From: Candidatus Omnitrophus magneticus
Lineage (GTDB): Bacteria; Omnitrophota; Gorgyraeia; Tantalellales; Tantalellaceae
Assembly: GCA_000954095.1 (NCBI GenBank)
Contig: JYNY01000372.1
Location: 1 to 32,000, forward strand
Direction of reading: 5' to 3'
DNA: 32,000 nt
A program made the translations under genes and the position numbers. The notes under the pieces were generated by a model, which saw only the letters and a program-made list of their open reading frames with translations, was not told the DNA's origin and did not search any database. Below, piece by piece: positions 1 through 11,100 of the stretch (the first letter of the stretch is position 1; each line of letters opens with the position of its first letter).

Positions 1-1479
1 AAAAATGAAAAGAGTATTAAAAATTATATTCTATTTTTTTTCTCATTTATTAGCGCGCTATTTGCTGTCATTTTAGGTAATATTCGTCCCGCGTTATTAG
101 TTTCTATTTATACAAGTCTTTTAACCGTCATTCTTTCGCCTTTTTTTGTAATTATCGGCGATCTATTATTTCACGCGGCAATCAATAAGTGGAATATTAC
201 TAGGCCTTTATTTAGTGAATTTAAAAAACAAAAAAGTGCTGAAAATCATAATTTCAATTTTCAATGGCTGACCCTATGGGCGCTAGGCCGTAACATTCTA
301 AACAATAATCGCGGTAGTATTTCTTTGTATGGCGAAAAAGAATCTAAATTTAATTCCAATATTTATATTGGCATCCCGCGGGAATATTACGAAAAATTAG
401 AAAACATTGGTGATATGAAAAAAATCGCCGATAGGCTCGGGATTCAAAGTTTTGTCCCGTTCACTGGTAATGGCCATGAAGCTATGTTGCAAGAACTCAA
501 TAAAAAAACACACGGTATAGCTAATACAGTCTGCGCGCTATTGGATGAGTCAGCGCTTGACAAAATGGTAGACAAAACTACCGGCGCGATTGATGTTACT
601 AAATTTGAGGCGCTGATTAAAGATTTTACCGCGCGATTAACTGAAGATATGTTGCGCTTAAAATTAGGTGGAGAGTTAACACCTGAAAAAATCGCGCGTC
701 TCTCAACTGAAGAATTAAAGGGTGTTTCGGGTGTTTACGCTAGAACACTTCCATTGGAATCTTTAGGGCTTTTATATAAAAGTGTTTATGATATGGAAAT
801 CAATAAGATTCACGCGGAGGTTGTGCCGAATGTGTCTTCTATGACAGAACCAGCGCGCGGACTGATTCAAAAGGCATCACGCGATGAAAAAGCGTTATTC
901 ATAAGCCTTACAGCAGAGAGTCTCGCTGATTTAAGGTTTATCGCGAATTCTATAAGAGACATGGGATTAAACGCGGAACAAGCGTCAAAGTTTATTCAAG
1001 TAAATATTTTTGACAGCAATATAACTGTGGATAAACTTGATAAAGCGCTTGAATATTCAGGGCTTGGGGCGTATCTCGGGAAAGCGAATGTTAATTTGGT
1101 GAATCAGTCTGGGAGTATTTCTCTTTCTGATACAATAAAAATAATGCAGGACACGTTTGGCGCTGATATAGACGTAACTAAAATCGCTATAGGAGACACA
1201 AATCATATAGAGCTTACAGACGAAGATAAAGACTTGCTCAATGATGAAAAACAAGCGCCGTTATATGTCCAGATGGAAGGGGAAGGAATTGTGTCAGAAT
1301 TATTTAGAGTAGTAATAGAAATGTCCGCGAATAATTGCGAAGTGCCTAAGAATCTAGGTGTTGTAAAACAAATAGAGGGCATCTTACGGGCATTTATATT
1401 TAAACCAATAGGAAAAATAAATTATAAAGACATTGTAGAAAAAATGAAAAATTATGAATCAATCATCATCGCGGCGTAA
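1..1479 (+). CDS. Membrane-anchored protein of unknown function, 5' end outside window
   Basis: The frame is open from base 1 to the TAA at 1477-1479 (492 codons), so the gene starts upstream of the window; the TTG at 325 is only an internal codon. The first ~60 codons hold two hydrophobic segments (about codons 10-26 and 30-52, the second ending VIIGDLLF), a two-helix membrane hairpin. The remaining ~430 residues are soluble, alpha-helical in look and acidic, with the clearest segments around ELTPEKIARLSTEELKGV and SISLSDTIKIMQDTFGADID. There is no catalytic motif I recognise. Codon use (frequent GCG/CGC) matches the giant gene downstream. It could be the C-terminal part of another large envelope protein of the same kind. 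A terminator follows within 10 bases of the stop. Function unknown; confidence concerns the coding call only. Confidence 0.8.
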   Translation, partial: KNEKSIKNYILFFFSFISALFAVILGNIRPALLVSIYTSLLTVILSPFFVIIGDLLFHAAINKWNITRPLFSEFKKQKSAENHNFNFQWLTLWALGRNILNNNRGSISLYGEKESKFNSNIYIGIPREYYEKLENIGDMKKIADRLGIQSFVPFTGNGHEAMLQELNKKTHGIANTVCALLDESALDKMVDKTTGAIDVTKFEALIKDFTARLTEDMLRLKLGGELTPEKIARLSTEELKGVSGVYARTLPLESLGLLYKSVYDMEINKIHAEVVPNVSSMTEPARGLIQKASRDEKALFISLTAESLADLRFIANSIRDMGLNAEQASKFIQVNIFDSNITVDKLDKALEYSGLGAYLGKANVNLVNQSGSISLSDTIKIMQDTFGADIDVTKIAIGDTNHIELTDEDKDLLNDEKQAPLYVQMEGEGIVSELFRVVIEMSANNCEVPKNLGVVKQIEGILRAFIFKPIGKINYKDIVEKMKNYESIIIAA

Positions 1480-1486
1480 TTGTAGG

Positions 1487-1538
1487 CAATAGGCGATAGG
1501 TTGTGAGTTGCGCAACCTATCGTCTATTGTTCTTTTTC
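1487..1538 (+). terminator. Rho-independent terminator after the first gene
   Basis: A 17-bp stem (1487-1503 with 1513-1529, one G-U pair) closes a 9-nt loop and is followed by TTCTTTTTCT. It begins 8 bases after the stop codon at 1479, so it ends that transcript. This separates the upstream gene from the giant gene. Confidence 0.85.
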
Positions 1539-1977
1539 TAATATCTTAACATTCATCATCTATTTCCAAACGCAGTTTTTGGTTAAATGAAATGAGGGGA
1601 GTCTTGCAAAAAGAGTTTTTTCAAAATAAATTACAAAAAAAAATTATTTTTTTGAAGGATGTGGCGTTGAGTGGGGTATTGTGTATAAAAGGTAATCATC
1701 ATTTTAATGTAAGTTTTATGACGATGATTGTTTATTGCTAAAAGAATGTGATTAATTGTTTGAGAATGGTAGTTTGCAAATTATGATTAAATTTTTATGC
1801 TAAAATTTTGACTTTAGCGCAAGAAATGATATATTTATTTTAAGCTGTTTTTATATATGATACTTGTATTTATAAGTTTATGGGTTGGAATAATTATTTT
1901 TATATTATTATTTTTTAATTTTTTTATTGATTTATGGGATAATATTTGTTAGCTAAAAAAAATGTTGTTTTTTTGAG
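1539..1977. other. AT-rich non-coding stretch
   Basis: About 440 bases with no credible coding frame, rich in A and T runs. The only structure I see is a weak imperfect hairpin (1694-1700 with 1723-1729). It probably serves as the upstream region of the giant gene; no RNA gene is recognised here. Confidence 0.5.
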
Positions 1978-2006
1978 TTGCTTTTAGATGATAAGTATGA
2001 TATACT
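1978..2006 (+). promoter_or_regulatory. Sigma70-type promoter of the giant gene
   Basis: TTGCTT at 1978-1983 and TATACT at 2001-2006 are 17 bases apart. The start would be near 2013, giving a leader of about 120 nt before the AUG at 2134/2137. No other promoter as good is visible between the terminator at 1487-1538 and the gene. Confidence 0.6.
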
Positions 2007-2037
2007 AATAATTGATGGAATATATTAAAGAGTTAAA

Positions 2038-2061
2038 AGGGACATATTGTCTCTATTTTTT
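2038..2061 (+). terminator. Possible attenuator hairpin in the giant-gene leader
   Basis: AGGGACA (2038-2044) pairs with TGTCTCT (2048-2054, one G-U) around a 3-nt loop, and is followed by A and six T. It lies ~25 nt after the predicted transcription start and ~75 nt before the gene. The stem is short, so it may be a weak terminator, an attenuator, or chance. Confidence 0.35.
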
Positions 2062-2133
2062 GCGAATATAGTTAAAATGTTTTAAAAAGTATTAGTGTTG
2101 TGTCTTAGTAAGTTTTTCGAAACATATGAGGGA

Positions 2134-5118
2134 ATGATGAACAAACTTGAGAAAACAAATAACGTTGAGCGTACTGATGAAACACGCTTAGCGGGGATTC
2201 AGGGGGCTTTTGATATAGACCCTGCTCAAGAATTAAGCATCTTGAGTACTCAGACGAATCCCGTCAGACGGATATGGCTTAAGGTCATAGCCGCTACTGT
2301 CGCTTTTGTTTTTTTAGTTCATGAATTCGGTGTTGCTGATTTGTATAGTTATAAACGTGTTGGTGGAGCGGCAGAGGAGTTGCTTCCAAGCGCAACTGAA
2401 CAACAGCAGAGAGGAAGTTCGCCGTGGTATTTAAATCGTCAGCAACAAAAACATGAAGAATTGATTAGCCAGAAAATGGGCAAGGAAGATTTAGTCGCGC
2501 AATTAACAAGAGATCGTTATCGCGGTGCTGGCGGCGGCGGTAAAGACGCGGGCGATGATTCAGATTTACCACTAAAGAAAAAGCAAGGTAGCGGCGGAGG
2601 CGGAACTGACGGTGGAGAAAATCCTGATTATACTTTAACCCAGCCTGATGATGTCAATGATCCTCATGAGTTTAATGATTTAACTAATAACGCGGCAAGC
2701 GCGTTATCTGATATTCAAACCTATGACATTACAAAACATCCTATAGTTAATGTTGATTTTTGGAAAGATGGAGCTTTGAAATATAAAGAATCTAAAACTG
2801 ATCTTGATTATTGGGTAGGTTTTGATTCGACAAAGGCTAGGCCCGGTGAAGAGCGGATGATAAAAGAGACTGTGTATTTTGGAGACGCGCAAGAAGAAAA
2901 AATTAAAATGGTTTTTTCCGGATACGCGGATATCCCCGGAACAAATGATTACGCGCCAAAATACCGGACAGAATATGAATATTCCGGTGACGCGATAGCT
3001 AGAACTTTAACGTATTATGTTGAAGGTTTGGATAATAAAAAAGAGGGCGGTGTTTTAATCGGAGATACCATTTTTGAAGGAGATGTCGCGACTAACAGGG
3101 TTTCTTCAAAAATTACTTTTGATGTTAAAACAGGCGCGCCGATTATTATGGAGGATTTTGTTTATGAGAGTGAGATTACAGGTACGTCTGTAAGCGCGGA
3201 TAAGGACGGTTTGCGTGAAGTCCGTAAGTATGAGACAAATGAGAAGGAGTTTGATGTTAATGGTAATGGGATTATTGACGCGGGTGAAGATTTAAATAAT
3301 GATGGGAAATTAGGAAATGATTATGATGTGAATGGGGATGGAAAACTTGATGATGCAGATTCTGACGGGAAGATAGGAGATGTAATTCTTACGAGTATTA
3401 CGTATTTTGTTGGAGATAAGGATAGAGAAGTAGCGGATTACACATACACAAAAGCTGATGACGGAACTATCACATCAACTGTTGTTAATTATTACCGTGG
3501 AGGGAATAGAGCGAGTGACGCTGACTGGCGTGATCCAAAAGAGAAAGTTGTGGTTTATAAGGGGGAAGTGGACACAGAAAGTTTGGACGCTGATGGGAAC
3601 GGAATTTTTGACGGGAAAGAAAAAGATGTCGTGAGTGTTTCTTATTACGATACTGAACATAGACTTCCCGGAGAAGAAGTGTTGAATTTTAGCGAGTCTT
3701 ACGCGCAAGGGAATGTGATACGAAGTACTGTTTATTATTACGGGGATGATGAATTAAGGGCAAGCGACGCGAATTATCGGTTGCCCTTAAAAAAAGCTGT
3801 TACTTACTGGAGTGATGATGTTAATGATAATGGTGAAATAGATAGCGGCGCGCGGATAAAAAGCGCGACTTTTTATTTTATAGATGGAAAGTTAAAAGGC
3901 GAAGAAGTTCAAGATTACACAAAAACATATCTTATGGATGGAGTTACAGCGCGTGATACGACTATTTATTTTTATGAGGGAGGAAAGAGAGCAAAGGATG
4001 TCGGGGTTGAAGAAAGGTTAGAACGTTCGATAACTTATTGGGAAGACAGCGTGAATAAAGATGGCTCTTTAAAAGATGACGCGAAAAAGAAAAGTGAAAC
4101 AGTAAATCAGTTTGGGCCGGCCGCGCAGAGAGGGCAAGAGGTAGCGGATGTCACAATAAATTATTATCGTGACGGCGAGACAGTTAGAGATACAACTGTT
4201 TATTATTATCATGGAGACACAAAAGATTTAAGGGCGAGTGACGCTAATTATAGAAGCGGGTTACAGAGAAGCGCCACATACTGGGGTAACGCGCTTGATG
4301 AAGTAAAACTTGTTAATTCTGACGGCACATATGATAAAGAAGGAATTAAAGAATATCTGCTTTTAAAGCTTGGAATAAATCTTGATAATTTATCCACAAA
4401 AGAAGAATTAGAAAAAGCGCTTTTAGATAAAGCTTCGGGCGGCGCCGGAGATAGTATTAAATTTATTCTTAATAAAGATAAAAATGTTGTAGAGAATATC
4501 GGAGATATTATTAAAAGTTTGAAAGATATTTTCGACGGGAATTCCGCGATAACTTCTCTTTTATTAGGGGTTGATTTTAGCCAAGTTATTACAAAAGAAG
4601 ATTTAATAAAGGCAATGTTGATTGAAGGCGGAATGGCTGGTGATAAAGCGGAACTTGCTACTATCTTATTGGCCGCTGATAGAGACAGCGTTGTGTCAAG
4701 CGGAGATTTTATTGAAAAAATAATTTCTATTTTTGAGTCAAAGGGATTGGGGAAAACTATTCTTGAGGAAGCTGTTTTGGGAACTGTTTTGGGTTCTGAC
4801 ACAGAATTGTTTTTGCAAGAATTAAAAGGTCTGGCAAGTAAAGAATTAAGAGATTTTCTTGATACTATTGATTTGACAGCGCTGGGTATTGGAAGTGTCT
4901 TGGAACTTATTCAGTATTTAAAAGAAAACGCGTCTGCGAAGGGATATACTGCTAGTGAAGTTATGACTCTTTCTGAAACTTTATCTCTTGGGAAAATCGT
5001 TGAATCCATAAGAAGAGACACAAGTTTTGCAGACCCCTCTCCCGCGCTTAAAGACTTTAACGCTATCAATAAATCCGCGTCAGACAACCCTGAATTAATC
5101 AATAAATCTCTCAATTGA
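2134..5118 (+). CDS. Giant membrane-anchored repeat protein, N-terminal part; reading frame broken by a rearranged join at 4997/4998
   Basis: ATG codons at 2134 and 2137 follow GAGGG at 2128-2132; the upstream TTG at 2095 has no Shine-Dalgarno. Order of parts: short polar N-terminus; one hydrophobic segment after basic residues (about codons 45-70, WLKVIAATVAFVFLV), likely a signal anchor; a Gly/Asp-rich linker near codons 130-170; Tyr-rich beta-type repeats from about codon 245 to 720 with YYYxGD, LRASDANYR and TYW motifs; acidic Asp/Asn/Gly loops like EF-hand or type-3 thrombospondin calcium sites (nt 3253-3390, 3589-3627, 3820-3846); then helical segments beginning the 68-residue repeat family at about nt 4805. 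From 4998 the DNA is antisense to the same gene's downstream part, so the last ~40 codons (ending at 5118) are not genuine. The true continuation reads in frame through the reverse complement of 4998-9096. Probably a cell-surface protein; function unknown. Confidence 0.8.
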   Translation: MMNKLEKTNNVERTDETRLAGIQGAFDIDPAQELSILSTQTNPVRRIWLKVIAATVAFVFLVHEFGVADLYSYKRVGGAAEELLPSATEQQQRGSSPWYLNRQQQKHEELISQKMGKEDLVAQLTRDRYRGAGGGGKDAGDDSDLPLKKKQGSGGGGTDGGENPDYTLTQPDDVNDPHEFNDLTNNAASALSDIQTYDITKHPIVNVDFWKDGALKYKESKTDLDYWVGFDSTKARPGEERMIKETVYFGDAQEEKIKMVFSGYADIPGTNDYAPKYRTEYEYSGDAIARTLTYYVEGLDNKKEGGVLIGDTIFEGDVATNRVSSKITFDVKTGAPIIMEDFVYESEITGTSVSADKDGLREVRKYETNEKEFDVNGNGIIDAGEDLNNDGKLGNDYDVNGDGKLDDADSDGKIGDVILTSITYFVGDKDREVADYTYTKADDGTITSTVVNYYRGGNRASDADWRDPKEKVVVYKGEVDTESLDADGNGIFDGKEKDVVSVSYYDTEHRLPGEEVLNFSESYAQGNVIRSTVYYYGDDELRASDANYRLPLKKAVTYWSDDVNDNGEIDSGARIKSATFYFIDGKLKGEEVQDYTKTYLMDGVTARDTTIYFYEGGKRAKDVGVEERLERSITYWEDSVNKDGSLKDDAKKKSETVNQFGPAAQRGQEVADVTINYYRDGETVRDTTVYYYHGDTKDLRASDANYRSGLQRSATYWGNALDEVKLVNSDGTYDKEGIKEYLLLKLGINLDNLSTKEELEKALLDKASGGAGDSIKFILNKDKNVVENIGDIIKSLKDIFDGNSAITSLLLGVDFSQVITKEDLIKAMLIEGGMAGDKAELATILLAADRDSVVSSGDFIEKIISIFESKGLGKTILEEAVLGTVLGSDTELFLQELKGLASKELRDFLDTIDLTALGIGSVLELIQYLKENASAKGYTASEVMTLSETLSLGKIVESIRRDTSFADPSPALKDFNAINKSASDNPELINKSLN
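2822..4997 (+). repeat. Left arm of a 2,176-bp inverted repeat
   Basis: This stretch is the reverse complement of 9097-11272 (paired coordinates sum to 14094 throughout, so there are no indels). The translations in the sense frame and two long antisense frames are the same in both arms. The arm lies wholly inside the giant-protein gene. The arms diverge abruptly at 4997/9097 (here CGTTGAATCC follows, there AGACGAATTT), and at the other end the right arm decays into noise from 11273. See findings for why a chimeric assembly is favoured. Confidence 0.93.
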
Positions 5119-8100
5119 TTCACAAGACTCACGCCCTGAGGATTCGCGTCTTTAATAGTTTGACTAAGCGCTAAAATATCAGCTAACATCCCAAGAGCTG
5201 TTGTGTATTCGCTTATCGGTGTAATTTTATTTAACTCATTAATTAAAGCTTTAATTTCACTGACATTGGTTCCGCCGCTTGTTACAATCAAAGCGTTTAA
5301 TAATTCTTCTTTAGTATTTATCGTGCTTAAATTTGTGGCTAAAAACATCGCGACTAATCCGCTCAACGTGCCGTCTCCGCCTATAAGTGTTCCTAAAAGA
5401 TTATTAAAAAATTCATCAACACTCTGATTCCCTACTGCTAAAAGTAAAAGTAATTCTGTGACTTCTTCTTCCGTATACCCATTTGCCAGCGCGTTATCTT
5501 TTAGATATTGAATAAGTTCCTCTATCGTATCTATCCCTAACGCCGCTAAATCTAATCCTTCCATAAAAGTTTTTAAATTCCCGCTTGATGCTACTCCTAT
5601 TAAATCATCTAAAAGCCCTTGAACACTAGTCAATCCCGCGCCGGCAAGACTAATAATAAGATTCTCAACATCTTCTGCCGTATACCCATTAGCTCCCGCG
5701 TTATTTTTTAAATATTGAATTAATTCTTCTATTGTACTGATACCAAGCGCTACTAAATCTATTGTATCAATAAAAGTTTTCAGCGCGCCGCTAGCGGAAC
5801 CCTTTAAAGCGAGTAAAAATTCACTAACCGTTCCGCTACTTGATATCACAAAATCCAAAAATAAATTTAATACATCTTCTTCCGTAAAACCATTTGCCAA
5901 GGCATTATCTTTTAAATATGCTATCAATTCAGAAATAGTCATTATTCCTAAAGACACAGGATCAATCTTCTCTAAAAAGGTTTTTAGATTTCCGCTACTA
6001 AGACTAATAAGCCCATCTAACACTCTTGCCACTTCATCAAAAGAACCCGCGAAAAACAACACGAATAATGATAAAACTTCTTTCTCTGTGTATCCATTAG
6101 CGGCCGCTTTCTCTTTTAAATACGCGTAAAGTTCTTCCGCGCTAGTTATCCCAAGCGCCAGTAAATCCAACCCTTCAATAAAAATTTTAAGATTACCGCT
6201 TGCCAATTTTTCAAGTTCATTTTTTAATTCTGCCGCGTCTTCTATATCTTTTATCATCACGCTGACTATAGCTTTCAACACGTCATCTTCAGTATATCCA
6301 TTCGCTAAAGCACGCTCTTTTAAATATTGAATCAATTCACTAACATTTGAAATCCCTTCCGCGTCAACATCAATACCTTGTAAAAATAGTTTAAGATTCC
6401 CTTCCGCGAAAGTTAGTAAATCCGTAATAAAACTTTTTACTTTGTCTGTATAATTTATTCCCAATAAAGCAATAAGAGCATCCACATCAGCTTCAGTGTA
6501 ACCATTTGCCGCGGCATTATCTTTAAGATATTTTATCAATTCACTTATAGTCGTTATTCCTTCAGTGTTTAAATTTATTCCACTAATAAATAATTTCAAA
6601 ACGCCCGTAGCTCTATCCTCTAAAAGCCCCAAATAATCTGTCAATAAACTATCCGCGTCGCCGATTAATTCCAATAACATAGAACGAATATCTTCTTCCG
6701 CGTAGCTATTCGCGCTCATATTTTCTTTTAAATATTCATAAAGCTCTTTTAAATTTGTTATCCCCAATAATTCTAAATCCATAGTTTCAAGAAAATCTTT
6801 TAAATTTCCTTTTGCCTTTGAAACAAATACCGCGAGTAACGCCTTCATTCCATCCGCGTTTCTTGCCTTTTCAATTGCCAAGAGAGTAAAGAGTTCAGCT
6901 TCAGTAAATCCCGCCTCCGCGCTTTTACTCCTTAAATACTCAATCAATTCAGTCTTTGTAGTAATACCTAACTTAATAATATTTATATTATTTAATAAAT
7001 CCTTAATATTCCCTTCAGCTAAATTTCTCAAACTGTCAACATAATCATATATTCCATTCGCCCCCGCTTCCACTAATTTAAGTAAAAGCGCGTGAACATC
7101 GCCAGCAAGATATCCGTTACCCGCGGCATTATCAATTAAATAATCTATAAGCTCTTTCGCGGTTTTAATTCCTTCTTGTTGTAAATCTATAGTTTTAAGA
7201 AAAGTATTGAGCGCGCCTGAAGATAAATCTTTTAGTCCCGCCAATAAACTTTCGGCCTCATTTATTACGGTAGACGCGACTTCAATAAGCGCGGATAAAA
7301 CATCATCAATAGTATAACCATTAGCGGACGCGCTTGTTTCAAGATACTCTATAAGACTGCTAATCGTTGAAATTCCCAGAGCGTCCAAATCTATTGAATC
7401 TATAAAAATTTTTAAATCACCTTTGGCCACGGCTGACAATTTGTTTAATAAGCCATCCACATTTTCTAAAGCGCTCGCTGAAAGCTCAATAAATAATTTC
7501 ACAACATCATCACTTGTAAATCCATTTATAGCGGCATTCTCCTTCAAATATTCCATCAGCCTCGTTACCGTAAAAATACCTTCTTTGTAAACATCAAGAT
7601 TTGATAAAAATTCTTTTAAACTCCCGGCCGCGAATTCCTGTAACCCTAATAAAACGCCATACACATCTTCCATGGAAATAGCGGCAAAAAGCCCTAACGC
7701 GTCCATAATATCTTCATAAACATATCCGCCCGCTGTCATATTATTTTTTAAATACTCCAATAACCCTTCAATAGTAGTTATACCTAAAACAGCTAAATCA
7801 ATACCTTCTAAAAATGTTTTTAAATTTCCTTCCGCTACTTCTAATAACCCGGCAAGAACCGCGTCAGGGCTGTCATAATAAATATCCCCTAAAATAGTCC
7901 CTAAAAGCGCTGTAATATCTTCATTCGTATATCCATGACTTTGCGCGTTATCTCTTAAATACTGAATAAATTCAGCCACACTCAATATTTTTTCAACATT
8001 AAGATCAATACTCTCTATAAACGTCTTTAAATTCCCGTCCGCGCGTTCTATCATCGCGCTAAAAAGTTCATTAAGCTGTAAACCTGAAAAACCCTCTTCA

Positions 8101-11100
8101 ATAAGACTGACCACATCTGATTCGCTATAACCATTAGCCTCGGCATTATCAATTAAATATTCCAATAAATCACTTATACGTTTTATTCCTAAAAGTTCTG
8201 GATTCACGCCGCTAAGAAACATTTTTAAATTACCAGAAGAAATCCTCAACAAACTCTCTATAAACCCTTCAACATCAGAACGCGCGCTTTCCGCTATCCC
8301 GCTCAAAACTTCCATAACATCATCTTCTGTGTATCCATTCGTAAACGCGTTATTAACCAAATACTCTATCAATTCTTCCAACGAATCAATCCCTTGCGCC
8401 GTTAGATTAATCCCTTCCAGAAAAACCTTTAAAGCTCCCGTCGCGCTAGTTATCATTTTTTCTAAAAATACCCGCGTTTTATCTATCCCCAACCCCGCCA
8501 TATCTCCTAAAATTTTTACTATATCTTCATAATAAAAACCATTACTAGACGCGTTATCTTTCAAAAATAGAATAAACTCTTCTACACTCGTAATCCCTTC
8601 AACTTCTAAATTTAAAGAATTTAAAAACCTTCTCAAACTTCCGCTAGATAAACTTTTAAAAGTAGCCGCGAAGCCTGTTACATCTGATACTCCCAGTAAC
8701 GCCATCTCCTCTAACATAGCATCAACCAAAGAAACATCATACCCTTGCGCTACAGCATTATTCCTTAAATATGTTTCAAGTTCCTCTAACGTTGAAATAC
8801 CCAGCGCTTTTAAATCAATCCCCTTTAAAAAATCTAATAATTTTCCTGACGCTAAAGACTTCATTTTATCTAAAACCAAATCTATTGATTCAGCGTCAGA
8901 AAACACCTTAATTCCTAAGAGCTCTAACACTTCTTCTTCTGTGTAGCCATTATTAAGCGCGTTAGTAAAAAGATATTCCACTAATTCTTTTAACGTCATA
9001 ATTCCAAGCGCCTGAATATCTATTTTTTCTAAAAACTCCCCGAGTTTCCCTTCAGCTGTATTTTTCAAACTGTCATAAAACTCTTTAAATTCGTCTATTT
9101 TCCCAAGAGATAAAGTTTCAGAAAGAGTCATAACTTCACTAGCAGTATATCCCTTCGCAGACGCGTTTTCTTTTAAATACTGAATAAGTTCCAAGACACT
9201 TCCAATACCCAGCGCTGTCAAATCAATAGTATCAAGAAAATCTCTTAATTCTTTACTTGCCAGACCTTTTAATTCTTGCAAAAACAATTCTGTGTCAGAA
9301 CCCAAAACAGTTCCCAAAACAGCTTCCTCAAGAATAGTTTTCCCCAATCCCTTTGACTCAAAAATAGAAATTATTTTTTCAATAAAATCTCCGCTTGACA
9401 CAACGCTGTCTCTATCAGCGGCCAATAAGATAGTAGCAAGTTCCGCTTTATCACCAGCCATTCCGCCTTCAATCAACATTGCCTTTATTAAATCTTCTTT
9501 TGTAATAACTTGGCTAAAATCAACCCCTAATAAAAGAGAAGTTATCGCGGAATTCCCGTCGAAAATATCTTTCAAACTTTTAATAATATCTCCGATATTC
9601 TCTACAACATTTTTATCTTTATTAAGAATAAATTTAATACTATCTCCGGCGCCGCCCGAAGCTTTATCTAAAAGCGCTTTTTCTAATTCTTCTTTTGTGG
9701 ATAAATTATCAAGATTTATTCCAAGCTTTAAAAGCAGATATTCTTTAATTCCTTCTTTATCATATGTGCCGTCAGAATTAACAAGTTTTACTTCATCAAG
9801 CGCGTTACCCCAGTATGTGGCGCTTCTCTGTAACCCGCTTCTATAATTAGCGTCACTCGCCCTTAAATCTTTTGTGTCTCCATGATAATAATAAACAGTT
9901 GTATCTCTAACTGTCTCGCCGTCACGATAATAATTTATTGTGACATCCGCTACCTCTTGCCCTCTCTGCGCGGCCGGCCCAAACTGATTTACTGTTTCAC
10001 TTTTCTTTTTCGCGTCATCTTTTAAAGAGCCATCTTTATTCACGCTGTCTTCCCAATAAGTTATCGAACGTTCTAACCTTTCTTCAACCCCGACATCCTT
10101 TGCTCTCTTTCCTCCCTCATAAAAATAAATAGTCGTATCACGCGCTGTAACTCCATCCATAAGATATGTTTTTGTGTAATCTTGAACTTCTTCGCCTTTT
10201 AACTTTCCATCTATAAAATAAAAAGTCGCGCTTTTTATCCGCGCGCCGCTATCTATTTCACCATTATCATTAACATCATCACTCCAGTAAGTAACAGCTT
10301 TTTTTAAGGGCAACCGATAATTCGCGTCGCTTGCCCTTAATTCATCATCCCCGTAATAATAAACAGTACTTCGTATCACATTCCCTTGCGCGTAAGACTC
10401 GCTAAAATTCAACACTTCTTCTCCGGGAAGTCTATGTTCAGTATCGTAATAAGAAACACTCACGACATCTTTTTCTTTCCCGTCAAAAATTCCGTTCCCA
10501 TCAGCGTCCAAACTTTCTGTGTCCACTTCCCCCTTATAAACCACAACTTTCTCTTTTGGATCACGCCAGTCAGCGTCACTCGCTCTATTCCCTCCACGGT
10601 AATAATTAACAACAGTTGATGTGATAGTTCCGTCATCAGCTTTTGTGTATGTGTAATCCGCTACTTCTCTATCCTTATCTCCAACAAAATACGTAATACT
10701 CGTAAGAATTACATCTCCTATCTTCCCGTCAGAATCTGCATCATCAAGTTTTCCATCCCCATTCACATCATAATCATTTCCTAATTTCCCATCATTATTT
10801 AAATCTTCACCCGCGTCAATAATCCCATTACCATTAACATCAAACTCCTTCTCATTTGTCTCATACTTACGGACTTCACGCAAACCGTCCTTATCCGCGC
10901 TTACAGACGTACCTGTAATCTCACTCTCATAAACAAAATCCTCCATAATAATCGGCGCGCCTGTTTTAACATCAAAAGTAATTTTTGAAGAAACCCTGTT
11001 AGTCGCGACATCTCCTTCAAAAATGGTATCTCCGATTAAAACACCGCCCTCTTTTTTATTATCCAAACCTTCAACATAATACGTTAAAGTTCTAGCTATC

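Noticed and set aside
1660..1760. Possible riboswitch or small RNA around the hairpin at 1694-1729
   Set aside because: The stem is short, the loop is long, and no conserved riboswitch core is visible.
4998..5118. C-terminal ~40 residues of the plus-strand giant-protein frame
   Set aside because: They translate the antisense of the gene's own downstream part after the rearranged join, so they are not a real protein end.
5425..9286. CRISPR-like or satellite DNA array
   Set aside because: The ~204-bp units are coding, diverged at the DNA level and conserved only as protein; there are no short identical repeats with unique spacers.
9292..9846. Identical 184-residue frames here and at 4248-4802 (opposite strand)
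   Set aside because: They are antisense shadows of the giant gene, present twice only because of the inverted repeat.
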